Counted from the stretch's first letter, positions 19,000-28,201 are shown. The stretch is DNA of 64,000 bases from Cyclobacterium amurskyense (GCF_001050135.1 NZ_CP012040.1:930001-994000); one strand, 5' to 3'. Notes: generated by a model not told the origin, from the sequence alone. Numbers and translations: made by a program.

Positions 19000-19041
19000 T
19001 TATTAGAAAATAAATAAAAGTGCTCTAAATAAATTGGAAAC

Positions 19042-21108
19042 ATGAGAAACCTTAGCCAAATAACAGCGGTGACGATGTTGGTCTTTTGGACAACATCGTC
19101 CTTTTCACAAGCGCAAGAAACAGATGCTGCAAAAACCCAGGCCATCAACAAGAGCTATATGGATACTTCCATTCGCCCACAGGATGATTTTTTTCGGTAT
19201 GTCAATGGAAGTTGGCTGGCTACAACTGAAATCCCTGCCGATCAGGGCAGATGGGGCAGCTTTTTGGAATTGAGAGAGCTAAGCATCGCCGGCGTAAAGC
19301 AGGTGATGGAAGCCGCCAAGGCCAATATAAGCGAATACCCCGAAGGCTCAGACCAATACAAAGCCATCGCTTTCTATACCATTGGAATGGATTCACTTTT
19401 GGCCGAAAAAAGAGGTCATAAGGAATTGCTACCCTGGTTTGATCAGATTGATAAGTTGAAATCAAAGAAAAACCTACAGGCCTTTATTGAGAAAATCCAC
19501 CCTGCAGGAGTAAGTGCTTTTTTCAATATGTATGTAAGCTCGGATGCCAAGGACTCTGACAAAAATGCCTTGTACCTAAGACAAGGGGGACTTGGATTGC
19601 CTGACAGGGATTATTATGTGGATGAGAGCAACGAAAAATTCAAAGAAATCAAAGCCAAATATGAGGCCCATATTTCCAAAGTTTTTCAAATGCTTGGCAG
19701 TTCGGAGAAAGAAGCAAATAAATTGGCTACCGACGTTTTATTACTTGAAAAAAAACTTGCAGCAGCCAGTAAGACGAGAATTGAAATGCGCGACTCTGAG
19801 GGCAGGTACAATAAATACTCGATGGAAGAACTCCAGAAAGCCACTCCTTCCTTGGACTGGTCGAATCTAACCAAGGCCTTTGGAGCCCATTCCGATGAAA
19901 TCATCATCAGCAGTCCTGATTTTATGTTGGCGCTGGAAGAAGTATTTAGCGAACTAAAACCAAAAACCTGGCAAAACTACCTTAAATGGCACTTGGTACG
20001 TATGGCTTCTCCCTACCTCAACCATGACTTGGTGCAGGCCAACTTTGATTTTTATGGTAAAGAACTGCAGGGCACAGAGGAAATGAGAGCCAGATGGAAA
20101 AGAGTCTTGAGCAGTGCCGAAGGTGCTGCGGGCGAAGCCATTGGTAAATTGTATACTGAAGAATTTTTCCCGGAGGAGGCCAAAGAGAAGGCCAACGAAA
20201 TGGTCAGCAATATTTTGGCAGCCATGGGCAACAGAATCCAGCAATTGGACTGGATGAGTGAAGAAACCAAGGCTAAAGCCATGGACAAGTTGGCTACTTT
20301 CACAGTGAAAATCGGCTATCCTGATACTTGGAAAAGTTATGCGGCCCTGGAGGTAAACGACAATGTAGAAACCGCTTCCTACCTAAGCAATGTGATTGCT
20401 GCTAATAAATTCCAGTTCAAAAAAAACATGGATAAACTGGGCAAAGAAGTGGACCGGTCTGAATGGTTTATGACCCCTCAAACGGTAAATGCCTATTACA
20501 ATCCTACCTACAATGAAATCGTATTTCCTGCAGCCATTCTTCAGCCCCCATTCTACAATTACAAAGCAGATGCCGCTGTAAATTATGGAGGAATAGGTGC
20601 TGTCATAGGGCATGAAATCTCACATGGTTTTGATGATCAGGGAAGCCGTTACAGCCCGGAGGGAAATCTGGAAAACTGGTGGAAAGAGGAAGACCTTGAA
20701 AACTTCCAACAAAGAACCGGACAGCTCGTCGCTCAGTATGATCAATATGAACCTATAGAAGGACTGAAGGTCAAAGGACAGCTTACCTTGGGAGAAAACA
20801 TTGGTGACCTAGGTGGTGTATTGGTGGCGTATGACGGATTACAAAAGCATTTGGAAGAGCATGGCGATCCGGGAAAGATTGATGGGTTTACTCCTTCTCA
20901 AAGGTTTTTCCTCTCATGGGCGACCGTATGGCGCACCAAAAGCAGAGAAGAAGCACTCCGAACTCAAATACAAAATGATCCCCATTCTCCAGCCCAATAC
21001 CGCGCCAATGGCCCATTGGTCAATGTGGACGCTTTTTATCAGGCCTTTGATGTCAAAAAAGGGGATCAAATGTATGTCGCACCTGAGGAGAGGGTAAGGA
21101 TCTGGTAA
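19042..21108 (+). CDS. M13-family metallopeptidase (neprilysin/PepO-like)
   Basis: 688 residues with a Sec signal peptide (about residues 1-23, ending FSQAQ). The zinc motif HEISH is at residues 524-528 within VIGHEISHGFDDQG. The second motif ENIGDLGG near residue 584 gives the third zinc ligand, and NAYYNPTYNEIVFPA is the substrate-positioning strand. The family cleaves peptides of up to about 40 residues in the periplasm. A Bacteroidota promoter lies upstream and an intrinsic terminator directly follows, so it is monocistronic. Confidence 0.94.
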   Translation: MRNLSQITAVTMLVFWTTSSFSQAQETDAAKTQAINKSYMDTSIRPQDDFFRYVNGSWLATTEIPADQGRWGSFLELRELSIAGVKQVMEAAKANISEYPEGSDQYKAIAFYTIGMDSLLAEKRGHKELLPWFDQIDKLKSKKNLQAFIEKIHPAGVSAFFNMYVSSDAKDSDKNALYLRQGGLGLPDRDYYVDESNEKFKEIKAKYEAHISKVFQMLGSSEKEANKLATDVLLLEKKLAAASKTRIEMRDSEGRYNKYSMEELQKATPSLDWSNLTKAFGAHSDEIIISSPDFMLALEEVFSELKPKTWQNYLKWHLVRMASPYLNHDLVQANFDFYGKELQGTEEMRARWKRVLSSAEGAAGEAIGKLYTEEFFPEEAKEKANEMVSNILAAMGNRIQQLDWMSEETKAKAMDKLATFTVKIGYPDTWKSYAALEVNDNVETASYLSNVIAANKFQFKKNMDKLGKEVDRSEWFMTPQTVNAYYNPTYNEIVFPAAILQPPFYNYKADAAVNYGGIGAVIGHEISHGFDDQGSRYSPEGNLENWWKEEDLENFQQRTGQLVAQYDQYEPIEGLKVKGQLTLGENIGDLGGVLVAYDGLQKHLEEHGDPGKIDGFTPSQRFFLSWATVWRTKSREEALRTQIQNDPHSPAQYRANGPLVNVDAFYQAFDVKKGDQMYVAPEERVRIW

Positions 21109-21130
21109 GACCAGTCATTTACCTGTTAGG

Positions 21131-21170
21131 AATAAAAAAGGTGCTGTTTCATACAGTACCTTTTTTATTT
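21131..21170 (+). terminator. Intrinsic terminator after M13 peptidase
   Basis: An A-rich left arm ending AAGGTGCTG, loop TTTCATA and right arm CAGTACCTT running into TTTTTTATTTT. The stem includes one G-T pair and extends through the A/T tract, so it may act in both directions. Confidence 0.85.
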
Positions 21171-21382
21171 TAGGCATTGATACTGTTTTGGTTATGGATT
21201 GACCACGCCTTTCAACTTGGCTATATGGCGCACATAATAAGGTAAAATAAGCCTTCCACTATTTTTAAAAGAGAATATTTAAAGGAAATGTTTGAATAAA
21301 TATACTTTATTGGATTTTTTTATTAATTTCTAATCAGAAATAGTAACGATTAAAAGCAATTTTCAACTAAACCCAAATTAAT

Positions 21383-22573
21383 ATGTGTAAAAACCACGGT
21401 GTGGCTTATTTAGAACCCGGTAAGGTAGAGGTACAAGAAATCGATTACCCTAAATTGGCCTTAGGCAACAGGAAATGTGAACATGGTGTCATTTTAAAAA
21501 TTGTATCAACCAATATTTGTGGTAGTGACCAGCACATGGTAAGAGGGCGCACCACGGCTCCAAAAGGACTAATCCTAGGTCATGAAATCACTGGAATAGT
21601 AATTGAGGCAGGCAGAGATGTGGAGTTTATCAAAGAAGGTGATCTCGTATCCGTTCCCTTCAATATTGCCTGTGGAAGGTGTAGAAACTGTAAAGAACAA
21701 AAAACAGGCATTTGTCTTAATGTAAACCCTGCCCGACCAGGCGCAGCTTATGGCTATGTGGACATGGGTGGATGGGTTGGTGGTCAATCTGAATATGTAA
21801 TGGTTCCCTATGCTGATTTCAATTTATTGAAATTCCCGGACAAAGACCAGGCCATGGACAAGATCAGAGACCTTACCCTACTTTCAGATATCTTTCCTAC
21901 AGGTTATCATGGAGCCGTAACAGCAGGCGTTGGTCCAGGATCCATCGTATATGTTGCAGGCGCAGGGCCTGTTGGCTTGGCATGTGCAGCTTCTTGCCAC
22001 CTTTTGGGTGCTGCAGTAGTGATTGTGGGAGACATGATTCCTGAGCGGCTAGCACAAGCCAGGAGCTTTGGTTGTGAAACAATTGACCTTAGGGACAAAA
22101 CACCACTTGCTGATGCAATTGCTGAAATAACGGGTGAACCGGAAGTGGATTGTGCGGTAGACTGTGTGGGATTTGAGGCCAGAGGGCATGGTGGAGATGC
22201 TGACAAAGAAATGCCTGCTACGGTATTGAATGCCGCCATGGACATCACTAGGGCAGGAGGAAGCATCGGTATCCCAGGTTTGTACGTGACAGGTGACCCA
22301 GGCGCTTCAACGGAAGCGGCAAAAGAAGGCAGCCTTAGCATCAGATTAGGATTGGGCTGGGCCAAATCCTGTAGCTTTCATACCGGCCAATGTCCTGTTA
22401 TGAAATACCATCGCTCATTGATGAATGCCATCTTATACGATAAAATTCAAATCGCAAAGGCAGTCAATGTTCAAATAATATCTTTACAGGAGTCTGTTCA
22501 AGGGTACAAAGACTTTGACGGAGGTGCCGCCAAGAAATTCGTGATTGATCCACATGGGATGATTCCGAATTGA
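21383..22573 (+). CDS. fdhA: Glutathione-independent formaldehyde dehydrogenase (zinc MDR family)
   Basis: 396 residues. The opening MCKNHGVAYLEPGKVEVQEI and the segments ICGSDQHMVRGR (catalytic zinc Cys), GHEITG (zinc His), CGRCRNCK...GIC (structural zinc cysteines) and NVNPARPGAAYGY are characteristic of the Pseudomonas-type FdhA group. VYVAGAGPVGLACA is the NAD-binding Rossmann motif. It oxidises formaldehyde, or dismutates aldehydes, using tightly bound NAD in the cytoplasm. It is monocistronic with a strong terminator. Confidence 0.92.
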   Translation: MCKNHGVAYLEPGKVEVQEIDYPKLALGNRKCEHGVILKIVSTNICGSDQHMVRGRTTAPKGLILGHEITGIVIEAGRDVEFIKEGDLVSVPFNIACGRCRNCKEQKTGICLNVNPARPGAAYGYVDMGGWVGGQSEYVMVPYADFNLLKFPDKDQAMDKIRDLTLLSDIFPTGYHGAVTAGVGPGSIVYVAGAGPVGLACAASCHLLGAAVVIVGDMIPERLAQARSFGCETIDLRDKTPLADAIAEITGEPEVDCAVDCVGFEARGHGGDADKEMPATVLNAAMDITRAGGSIGIPGLYVTGDPGASTEAAKEGSLSIRLGLGWAKSCSFHTGQCPVMKYHRSLMNAILYDKIQIAKAVNVQIISLQESVQGYKDFDGGAAKKFVIDPHGMIPN

Positions 22574-22594
22574 TTCAGTCAGTTGGAAATTTTC

Positions 22595-22634
22595 TAAAAA
22601 AAAAAGCCACCGATACTAGATATCGGTGGCTTTT
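22595..22634 (+). terminator. Intrinsic terminator after fdhA
   Basis: A perfect inverted repeat AAAAGCCACCGATA with loop CTAGA, its complementary arm ending GGTGGCTTTT, and an A-run on the left side. It marks the boundary between the housekeeping block and the repeat-rich island. Confidence 0.9.
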
Positions 22635-22749
22635 CCTATTGAACCGACCTGAAAAGTAGATTGATTCAGGAGGAAATAAATGTTTGTGCTGATCGGTAAA
22701 GTCCACATAAAATAGCAGGATATTTAAGATTAAATTTCATTAACTGCAA

Positions 22750-22882
22750 TGCTTAACGAATCCAAAAACCCAAAGGGGTGACAGTTTTGTAGCCAAGGCT
22801 GTGAAGCCTTGGTAATAACGATCTGCACGATACGGTTTTGGCGGTATTGTTGCTTTTTTTCTGCAACAATACCGCCAAAATC
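22750..22882 (+). repeat. Dispersed hairpin repeat B, copy 1
   Basis: Family B runs from a CTTAACGAATCCC-like start, through AGGGGTG and TTTTGTAG, to a hairpin CCAAGGCT-GTGA-AGCCTTGG and then a long inverted repeat around a T-run. In this copy the second stem is a perfect 18-bp match (TTTTGGCGGTATTGTTGC and its complement) with loop TTTTTTTCT. Confidence 0.85.
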
Positions 22883-23397
22883 ATTTAATATGTATTTCCT
22901 GAACCACGGTTACAACGCTGTTATATTTCGCCATGTCGACATGCTTTTTTTATTTTGAAAGGGTGATATCTACAAGCGATGGGTGAAGCCCATCGTTAAA
23001 AAGCATCCGATTTTTCAAGCCCTGACAGGGCGATATAATTTCCTCTTTGCACAACGCAACATAGTATTACACCCTTCCAGGGCTTGGGTATAAATCATTG
23101 ATCCCTAACACAGGGCTTCACCCTGTGCTTTGATATCTCGCCCTGTCAGGGCTTGAGAACTTTAAAATACCCAATAAACTTTCTTACTGTATTTAATATT
23201 TCCGTAGAATCTGAAAGGATTAAGCCATGGACGTATGTCAATGGGTAGAAAAAAGTAAAATACAATTGTGGCGTGTTGTTGCTTTTTTTTTCTGCAATAA
23301 TGTTGACAGAATCGCTTTCGCCTATAGTTATCCTAATTTCTACCTGTTCATTTTTTCCATGATGAAAAAACGAACCAAAAAAAATCAAGGCTGTATG
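22883..23397 (+). repeat. Long repeat C, copy 1
   Basis: About 515 bp nearly identical to 26833-27430. It is a string of hairpins: CGATGGG-TGAAG-CCCATCG, GCCCTG-A-CAGGGC, ACAGGG-CTTCA-CCCTGT and GCCCTG-T-CAGGGC, followed by a shared unstructured tract and a terminal CATTTTTTCC...AAAAAACGAACC segment. No convincing coding sequence is present. A diverged part recurs at about 49445-49620. Confidence 0.8.
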
Positions 23398-23400
23398 TAA

Positions 23401-23637
23401 ATCTTAACGCAAAATGAATCACTCCCAGGCTAAACAAAAAAAACTCGGCCGAAAAGGCCTCAAACAGTTTTTTGTTTTTAACGCCATTGAGCAATCCATT
23501 TTACTAATTTCCATAAGGCCGAAAAAAATAAATAGAATTGAACAAGCTTAGGCAACTTAAGCCATATAGGCTAGATATTTAACTTACCCTAGAATTCATT
23601 TTCGCTTGACATTACTCCCTATGATAATATTGACGGA
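23401..23637 (+). repeat. Repeat module E, copy 1 (contains empty MITE site)
   Basis: Shared with 52931-53343. It has CCCAGGCTAAA, a hairpin with AAAAAACTC-GGCC-GAAAA-GGCC arms and a matching AGTTTTTT, then TTTTTAACGCC and AAGGCCGAAAAAA. At 23538-23542 it keeps an undisturbed TTGAA, the site occupied by MITE copy 5 in the other E copy. Confidence 0.8.
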
Positions 23638-23640
23638 AAA

Positions 23641-23776
23641 TCTTAACCAACCCAAAAACCCCATAGGGGTGTCACTTTTGTAGCCAAGGCTGTAAAGCCT
23701 TGGTTAAAACGATCTGCACGATACGATTTTGGCGGTATTGTTGCTTTTTTTTTTCTGCAACAATGCTGACAAAATC
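23641..23776 (+). repeat. Dispersed hairpin repeat B, copy 2
   Basis: The CCAAGGCT-GTAA-AGCCTTGG hairpin and the GGCGGTATTGTTGC / GCAACAATGCTGAC stem around T9. Relative to copy 1 the second stem carries three base differences. It closes the first repeat island, about 70 bases beyond the toxin-gene side. Confidence 0.85.
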
Positions 23777-23844
23777 ATACCCTCATTAAGAGTAGTAAGG
23801 ATGAAGGTGCTACAGCTTCTCTATGGATATGTGGACTCCATTAT

Positions 23845-24141
23845 TCATCCTATTCTATTCGGAATATCCATTCTTTCATGTACGATTCGGTCAACTTTCA
23901 GAAGTTCCCCATCTACTTGATAGACGATGAAATGAGCATTAATTTTAATCATTCTGTGGTTAGGTTTTATGCTGAAAATTTGCCTTCCAAGTTCTGGGTT
24001 TTTACAAACGTTATTGATTTGAGTCATTATTTGCTTGACATAATTATCCGCTTGTCTTAAAGACCAGTTTGTAAAGGTATATTCCCAAATGTTTTCTAAA
24101 TCATTAATTGCTAACCTACTTAATTGGAATTCCAATTTCAT
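23845..24141 (-). CDS. parE: ParE/RelE-family toxin
   Basis: 98 residues with the RelE/ParE superfamily pattern: FQLSRLAINDLENIWEYT at the N-terminus, WSLRQADNYVKQI, NPELGRQIF in the middle, and the final strands MIKINAHFIVYQVDGELLKV and IVHERMD. Toxins of the ParE branch poison DNA gyrase, whereas the RelE branch cleaves mRNA. The pairing with a ParD-like protein favours ParE. Its start overlaps the antitoxin stop by 4 bases, the normal antitoxin-first order. Confidence 0.9.
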   Translation of the reverse strand: MKLEFQLSRLAINDLENIWEYTFTNWSLRQADNYVKQIMTQINNVCKNPELGRQIFSIKPNHRMIKINAHFIVYQVDGELLKVDRIVHERMDIPNRIG

Positions 24142-24383
24142 TTCGAATGTTTTGCATGCATTCTTTCTAAAAATTCTTTGGGATCAAAATCAGTGATATA
24201 GCCACTATTTTCTCCTGCTTCAATTGCTTCTTTTAAAGCCGTTATTTTTTGTTCTTCTTCTTCAATTTTTCGTAACCCTGCTCTAATTACTTCACTCGCC
24301 GAAGCATACCTTCCAGAAGCAATGCTTTTTTCTATGATGGATTCAAAGTGCTCTCCTAGAGTAATTGAAGTATTTTTTGCCAT
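24138..24383 (-). CDS. parD: ParD-like antitoxin (ribbon-helix-helix)
   Basis: 81 residues from the ATG at 24383 (MAKNTSITLGEHFES); a TTG two codons upstream is less likely. The N-terminal ribbon-helix-helix DNA-binding part (SITLGEHFESII, RYASASEVIRAGLRKIEEEE) is followed by an acidic tail (EAGENSGYITDFDPKEFLER) that would wrap the toxin. It likely represses its own promoter together with the toxin. The cassette is bracketed by B repeats (copies 2 and 3). Confidence 0.9.
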   Translation of the reverse strand: MAKNTSITLGEHFESIIEKSIASGRYASASEVIRAGLRKIEEEEQKITALKEAIEAGENSGYITDFDPKEFLERMHAKHSK

Positions 24384-24488
24384 TTCCAATTATTTTATTT
24401 TCAATATACCAATTATTGGTATTGATATCAACACTGTGCTGTCATTTTTCAATGATAGGCATATAGGTAAGAGTTCTTGAGTTTCTAG

Positions 24489-24615
24489 ATTCCAAAAACC
24501 CCAGAGGGGTGCCATTTTTGTAGCCAAGGCTGTCAAGCCTTGGTTAAAACGGTAAACAAAACTTGATTTTGGCGGTATTGTTGCTTTTTTTTCTGCAACA
24601 ATACTGACAAAATCA
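24489..24615 (+). repeat. Dispersed hairpin repeat B, copy 3
   Basis: Contains CCAAGGCT-GTCA-AGCCTTGG and the GGCGGTATTGTTGC stem with loop T8 and the complement GCAACAATACTGAC. It lies just upstream of the ParDE cassette. Confidence 0.85.
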
Positions 24616-24754
24616 CTTTCGTAAACTATAAAAAAGAAGAAAGCCACATCCCTTAATACCCCAAATCCTTAGAAATAAAAATTCTCTCAACTTGCCCCAT
24701 ACTTGTTTTTAAGAAAAAAATGGTGAACTCGTCCGATGGTGTACTTTCGTTTTT

Positions 24755-26203
24755 TTAATTATTTGTCTTCATTTTTAGTGTGATCTCTCCAATATTGTAT
24801 GCATATATCGAAGCGGGAAGAAAAGTAAATCTCAAACCTTGTATTTCTTTCATCCCCATATGATTAATTGAAGTGATAACGGCAGATTTAAGGCTATTTG
24901 CTTCACAAAAGTTAATTAAACTTTTCAATTCTTGGGGTTTATCGAAATATCGGTCACTCCATTTAATTTCTACTCCCCAAACAGGTTTATAGTTTTTATC
25001 ATCTACCAAAACAAGATCTACCTCCCCTTCATTTCTGCCGTCTTTCCATCTAGCATAAGTTAAATCTAGTTGCTCTCGATGCATCCATTGTGAAAGAATT
25101 GCTGTTTCAACCATGTTTCCCATTTCTGGGTCTGTTTCACTTATAGGGGAAAATAAAGCCGTGCGAAGAGATGGGTTGGTAAGATATACTTTGAAGCTTG
25201 TGATTCTTTTTAATCTTTTCGCATTGACACCAACCTTATTTAATACCTTAATTAAGAATGCTGCTTCTAAATATTCGAGATATTTTTTTAATGTATCCTT
25301 TTGAATCCCACTTTCTCTAGACATGGTCTCATATGAAAATTCATTACCAGTATTATAAGCTATGTAGGTGAAAAATCTGTTTAACTCCTGAACATCTTTG
25401 ATTCCGTACAAGCTTGGAAGATCTCTAAGTAGCACTTTGTCTACAATGTCATTTTTCACATACCTACCCATGTAACCTTGTGTTTTTTCAGATAACACAA
25501 CCTCTGGATATCCACCAAAATTTAAATAATGGACAAATTCTTTATTCAATGCTTTAGGATCATGAGTTAAGCAATACTTTATATCCTTGGACCCATATTG
25601 AATCTCCCCTTCAAACATTAAGTGGTCTAGTTTTTTTAAATGTATGTATTCCTGAAATGTCAATGGAGGCAACAAGAAATCAGTGAATCTACCCGCACCA
25701 CTTTCCGTACTGTGCCATTTCAAAGCTGCTGCTGCGGAGCCAGAAACGATAAATTTTATTTCCGGATATGAGTCAACCAATACTTTTAAATGTCTTTCCC
25801 AATCTTTCAAGTATTGTATTTCATCAAAGAAGACGTAACAACCGTTTAGGTTTTCAAGGCTTAAAGAATCTTTACATAAAGTTAAAACATCCTCCAAGCT
25901 TAAATTGACATAAATTGGATTGTCAATCCCGATAAAGAATAATCTATGAGGATTCGTTCCTTCTTTCAGTAAATTTTCTATACAATGAAATAACATTACA
26001 GTTTTACCAACCCTTCTAGGCCCCATTAAAACTAAAGCCCTCTTAATGCTCCTTTCAAGGACGAATGAATAAAAGAGATGAAAGTATAATCTCCTAGACA
26101 TTGAGCTATAGGTGCTCGGTATCTCTTTGGTAATCCACCATGGATTTTCATATCGAAGACGTTCAATAATCTTTTCTGTCGGAATAAGGTTCATCATTAC
26201 CAT
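24755..26203 (-). CDS. AAA ATPase with DUF4143 domain
   Basis: 482 residues. Walker A is GPRRVGKTVM with K67, and Walker B lies in GCYVFFDEIQYL. The KFIVSGSAAAAL sensor segment follows, and then a DUF4143 C-terminal half (GGYPEVVLSE, FSYETMSRESGIQKDTLKKYLEYL, EGEVDLVLVD, GVEIKW). The last part resembles a degenerate PD-(D/E)xK nuclease core. Proteins of this AAA_14/DUF4143 class are common in accessory islands; their role is unsettled. It is a single gene. The start MVMMNL leaves several ATG options within four codons. Confidence 0.88.
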   Translation of the reverse strand: MVMMNLIPTEKIIERLRYENPWWITKEIPSTYSSMSRRLYFHLFYSFVLERSIKRALVLMGPRRVGKTVMLFHCIENLLKEGTNPHRLFFIGIDNPIYVNLSLEDVLTLCKDSLSLENLNGCYVFFDEIQYLKDWERHLKVLVDSYPEIKFIVSGSAAAALKWHSTESGAGRFTDFLLPPLTFQEYIHLKKLDHLMFEGEIQYGSKDIKYCLTHDPKALNKEFVHYLNFGGYPEVVLSEKTQGYMGRYVKNDIVDKVLLRDLPSLYGIKDVQELNRFFTYIAYNTGNEFSYETMSRESGIQKDTLKKYLEYLEAAFLIKVLNKVGVNAKRLKRITSFKVYLTNPSLRTALFSPISETDPEMGNMVETAILSQWMHREQLDLTYARWKDGRNEGEVDLVLVDDKNYKPVWGVEIKWSDRYFDKPQELKSLINFCEANSLKSAVITSINHMGMKEIQGLRFTFLPASIYAYNIGEITLKMKTNN

Positions 26204-26395
26204 ATTTTCATCTTAATAAAGCAATATAGTAAATTTAAATAGATCATAACCTATCTATTAATACAAATAATGGAACTTTAGGAGAAATACATAGTAAATG
26301 GATAGTTAATTGGACAATTACTCAGCTTGTCGCAAATAAGCATAACGGTTAGTTTAATATTCTTTCTCCATTTTTAAAGTTCATCTCTTCTTTAA

Positions 26396-26604
26396 CCCGG
26401 ATTATGCAATAGGATTTCTCCGTCCTGACAATAGTCAGGGGTGAAGCCTGTCCCGTGTTTACGGGAAGTGTTGCAATCGCAAGAAAATCAGGCTGTTTGG
26501 AGATTTTAGCATAGCAGGGCTATGGTGAAATTGAAAACAGCAACGAAGTGGCTGATTTTAAAGCGATTTCGGCACGTAATAGATTGTCTATTGCATATTT
26601 CGGG
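26396..26604 (+). mobile_element. MITE-like element, copy 4 of 5 (209 bp, long form)
   Basis: The ends are CCCGGATTATGCAATAG and TTGCATATTTCGGG. A perfect TTTAA duplication lies at 26391-26395 and 26605-26609. The core hairpin reads CATAGC-AGG-GCTATG: the loop differs from the ACC of the other copies while the stem is kept. It also has CCTGAC-AATA-GTCAGG and CCCGT-GTTT-ACGGG. Confidence 0.87.
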
Positions 26605-26694
26605 TTTAAGTTTCCTTAACTCCCTAATCAATATCCTAGCGTCCCATCTAACACTTTAAAGCTTAACAATACTTTATGTGGCCGTCCTACCCTG

Positions 26695-26832
26695 ATGCCT
26701 AACGAATACCCAAAAACCCATAGGGGTGTCACTTTTGTAGCCAAGGCTGTAAAGCCCTGGTTAAAACGATCTGCACGATACGATTTTGGCGGTATTGTTG
26801 CTTTTTTTTTCTGCAACAATGCTGACAAAATC
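26695..26832 (+). repeat. Dispersed hairpin repeat B, copy 4
   Basis: The same order as copy 1: AGGGGTG, then a CCAAGGCT-GTAA-AGCC hairpin with one altered base in the right arm, then the T9-looped stem. It is followed at once by C copy 2. Confidence 0.85.
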
Positions 26833-27430
26833 ATTTAATGAGTGTTTTCTAAACCACGGTTACAACGCTGTTATATTTTGCCATGTCGACATGTTTTTTT
26901 TTATTTTGAGCCCTGAAAGGGTGATATCTACCAGCGATGGGTGAAGCCCATCGTTAAAAAGCATGCGATTTTTCAAGCCCTGACAGGGCGATATAATTTC
27001 CTCTTTGCAAAACGCAACATAGTATTACACCCTTCCAGGGCTTGGGTATAAATCATTGATCCCTAACACAGGGCTTCACCCTGTGCTTTGATATCTCGCC
27101 CTGTCAGGGCTTGGGAACTTTAAAATACCCAATAAACTTTCTTACTGTATTTAATATTTCCGTAGAATCTGAAAGGATTAAGCCATGTATGTCAATGGGT
27201 AGAAAAAAGTAAAATACAATTGTGGCGTGTTGTTGCTTTTTTTTTCTGCAATAATGTTAACAGAATCGCTTTCGCCTATAGTTATCCTAATTTCTACCTG
27301 TTCATTTTTCCCCCTGAGTTGCTGTGCTTCAGGGCAGGTCCTGAGCGAGTTGCAAATCAGGGCAGGCCCTGAGCGAGTTGCAAATCAGGGCAGGCTTAAT
27401 TCAAAAACGAACCAAAAAAAATCAAGGCTG
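26833..27430 (+). repeat. Long repeat C, copy 2, with 28-bp tandem units
   Basis: Near-identical to 22883-23397 until about 27308. There the terminal hairpin is interrupted by a tandem array whose unit includes CAGGGC-AG-GCCCTG and GAGCGAGTTGCAAAT, roughly two full copies at 27318-27395, ending CAGGGCAGGCTTAATTC. Confidence 0.82.
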
Positions 27431-27675
27431 TCAAATCTTATTTCAAATGATGGGTAATCGTTTAATGAACAGATGTCTTTTACGTAGCCATCATTTGATT
27501 TTTGGATCAGGATTCCAGGCTAAAAATGAGTGGATCTCCTTGTGGGAGCTAACTCATTTTCTTAACGCCCTCCATCCTACTCCAAAAACCATAACCTTTA
27601 AAGGCCGAAAAAACCTAATACATTGTGCTTTCAAAAAGAAACGTAATTACCGATATAAGAATTTCCATCCAAAGA
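27431..27675 (+). repeat. Repeat module D, copy 1
   Basis: About 245 bp shared with 27956-28201 and 30342-30535. It contains CCAGGCTAAA, a hairpin of AAAATGAGT ... CTCC-TTGT-GGGAG ... ACTCATTTT, then TTAACGCC and AAGGCCGAAAAAA. A reading frame is open across D and the following B copy, but I judge it non-coding. Confidence 0.8.
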
Positions 27676-27683
27676 CGGATAGT

Positions 27684-27813
27684 TTACGAATCCCAAAACC
27701 CCATAGGGGTGACAGTTTTGTAGCCGAGGCTGTGAAGCCTTGGTCGAAACAATCGCAACGATAAGATTTTGGCGGTATTGTTGCTTTTTTTCTGCAATAA
27801 TGTTGACAAAATC
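27684..27813 (+). repeat. Dispersed hairpin repeat B, copy 5
   Basis: Directly follows D copy 1. It has a CCGAGGCT-GTGA-AGCCTTGG hairpin (one G-T pair) and the T-looped stem GGCGGTATTGTTGC / GCAATAATGTTGAC. Confidence 0.82.
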
Positions 27814-27955
27814 ACTTTTATCAGGATCATAAAATATAATTCATAGGGGAATTTAACCTTTTGAGATGGTTTGTTGACTTTTTCTAATAGTTACCCTTTT
27901 CTTTTCCTGTTCATTTTTTCCTTGATGAAAAAACGAACCAAAAAAATCAAGGCTG

Positions 27956-28201
27956 TCAAATCTTATTTCAAATGATGGGTAATCGTTTAATGAACAGATG
28001 TCTTTTACGTAGCCATCATTTGATTTTTGGATCAGGATTCCAGGCTAAAAATGAGTGGATCTCCTTGTGGGAGCTAACTCATTTTCTTAACGCCCTCCAT
28101 CCTACTCCAAAAACCATAACCTTTAAAGGCCGAAAAAACCTAATACATTGTGCTTTTAAAAAGAAACGTAATTACCGATATAAGAATTTCCCTCCAAAGA
28201 C
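27956..28201 (+). repeat. Repeat module D, copy 2
   Basis: Almost identical to copy 1 and preceded by the same C-end segment (TTCATTTTTTCCTTGATGAA). It stops exactly where the truncated 5' gene fragment at 28202 begins, so this junction looks like an insertion or recombination breakpoint. Confidence 0.8.

Noticed and set aside
27378..27764. 128-codon ORF across D copy 1 and B copy 5
   Set aside because: The frame spans two repeat modules that occur separately elsewhere. The conserved feature is hairpin pairing, not the amino-acid sequence, and the D and E versions share no frame.
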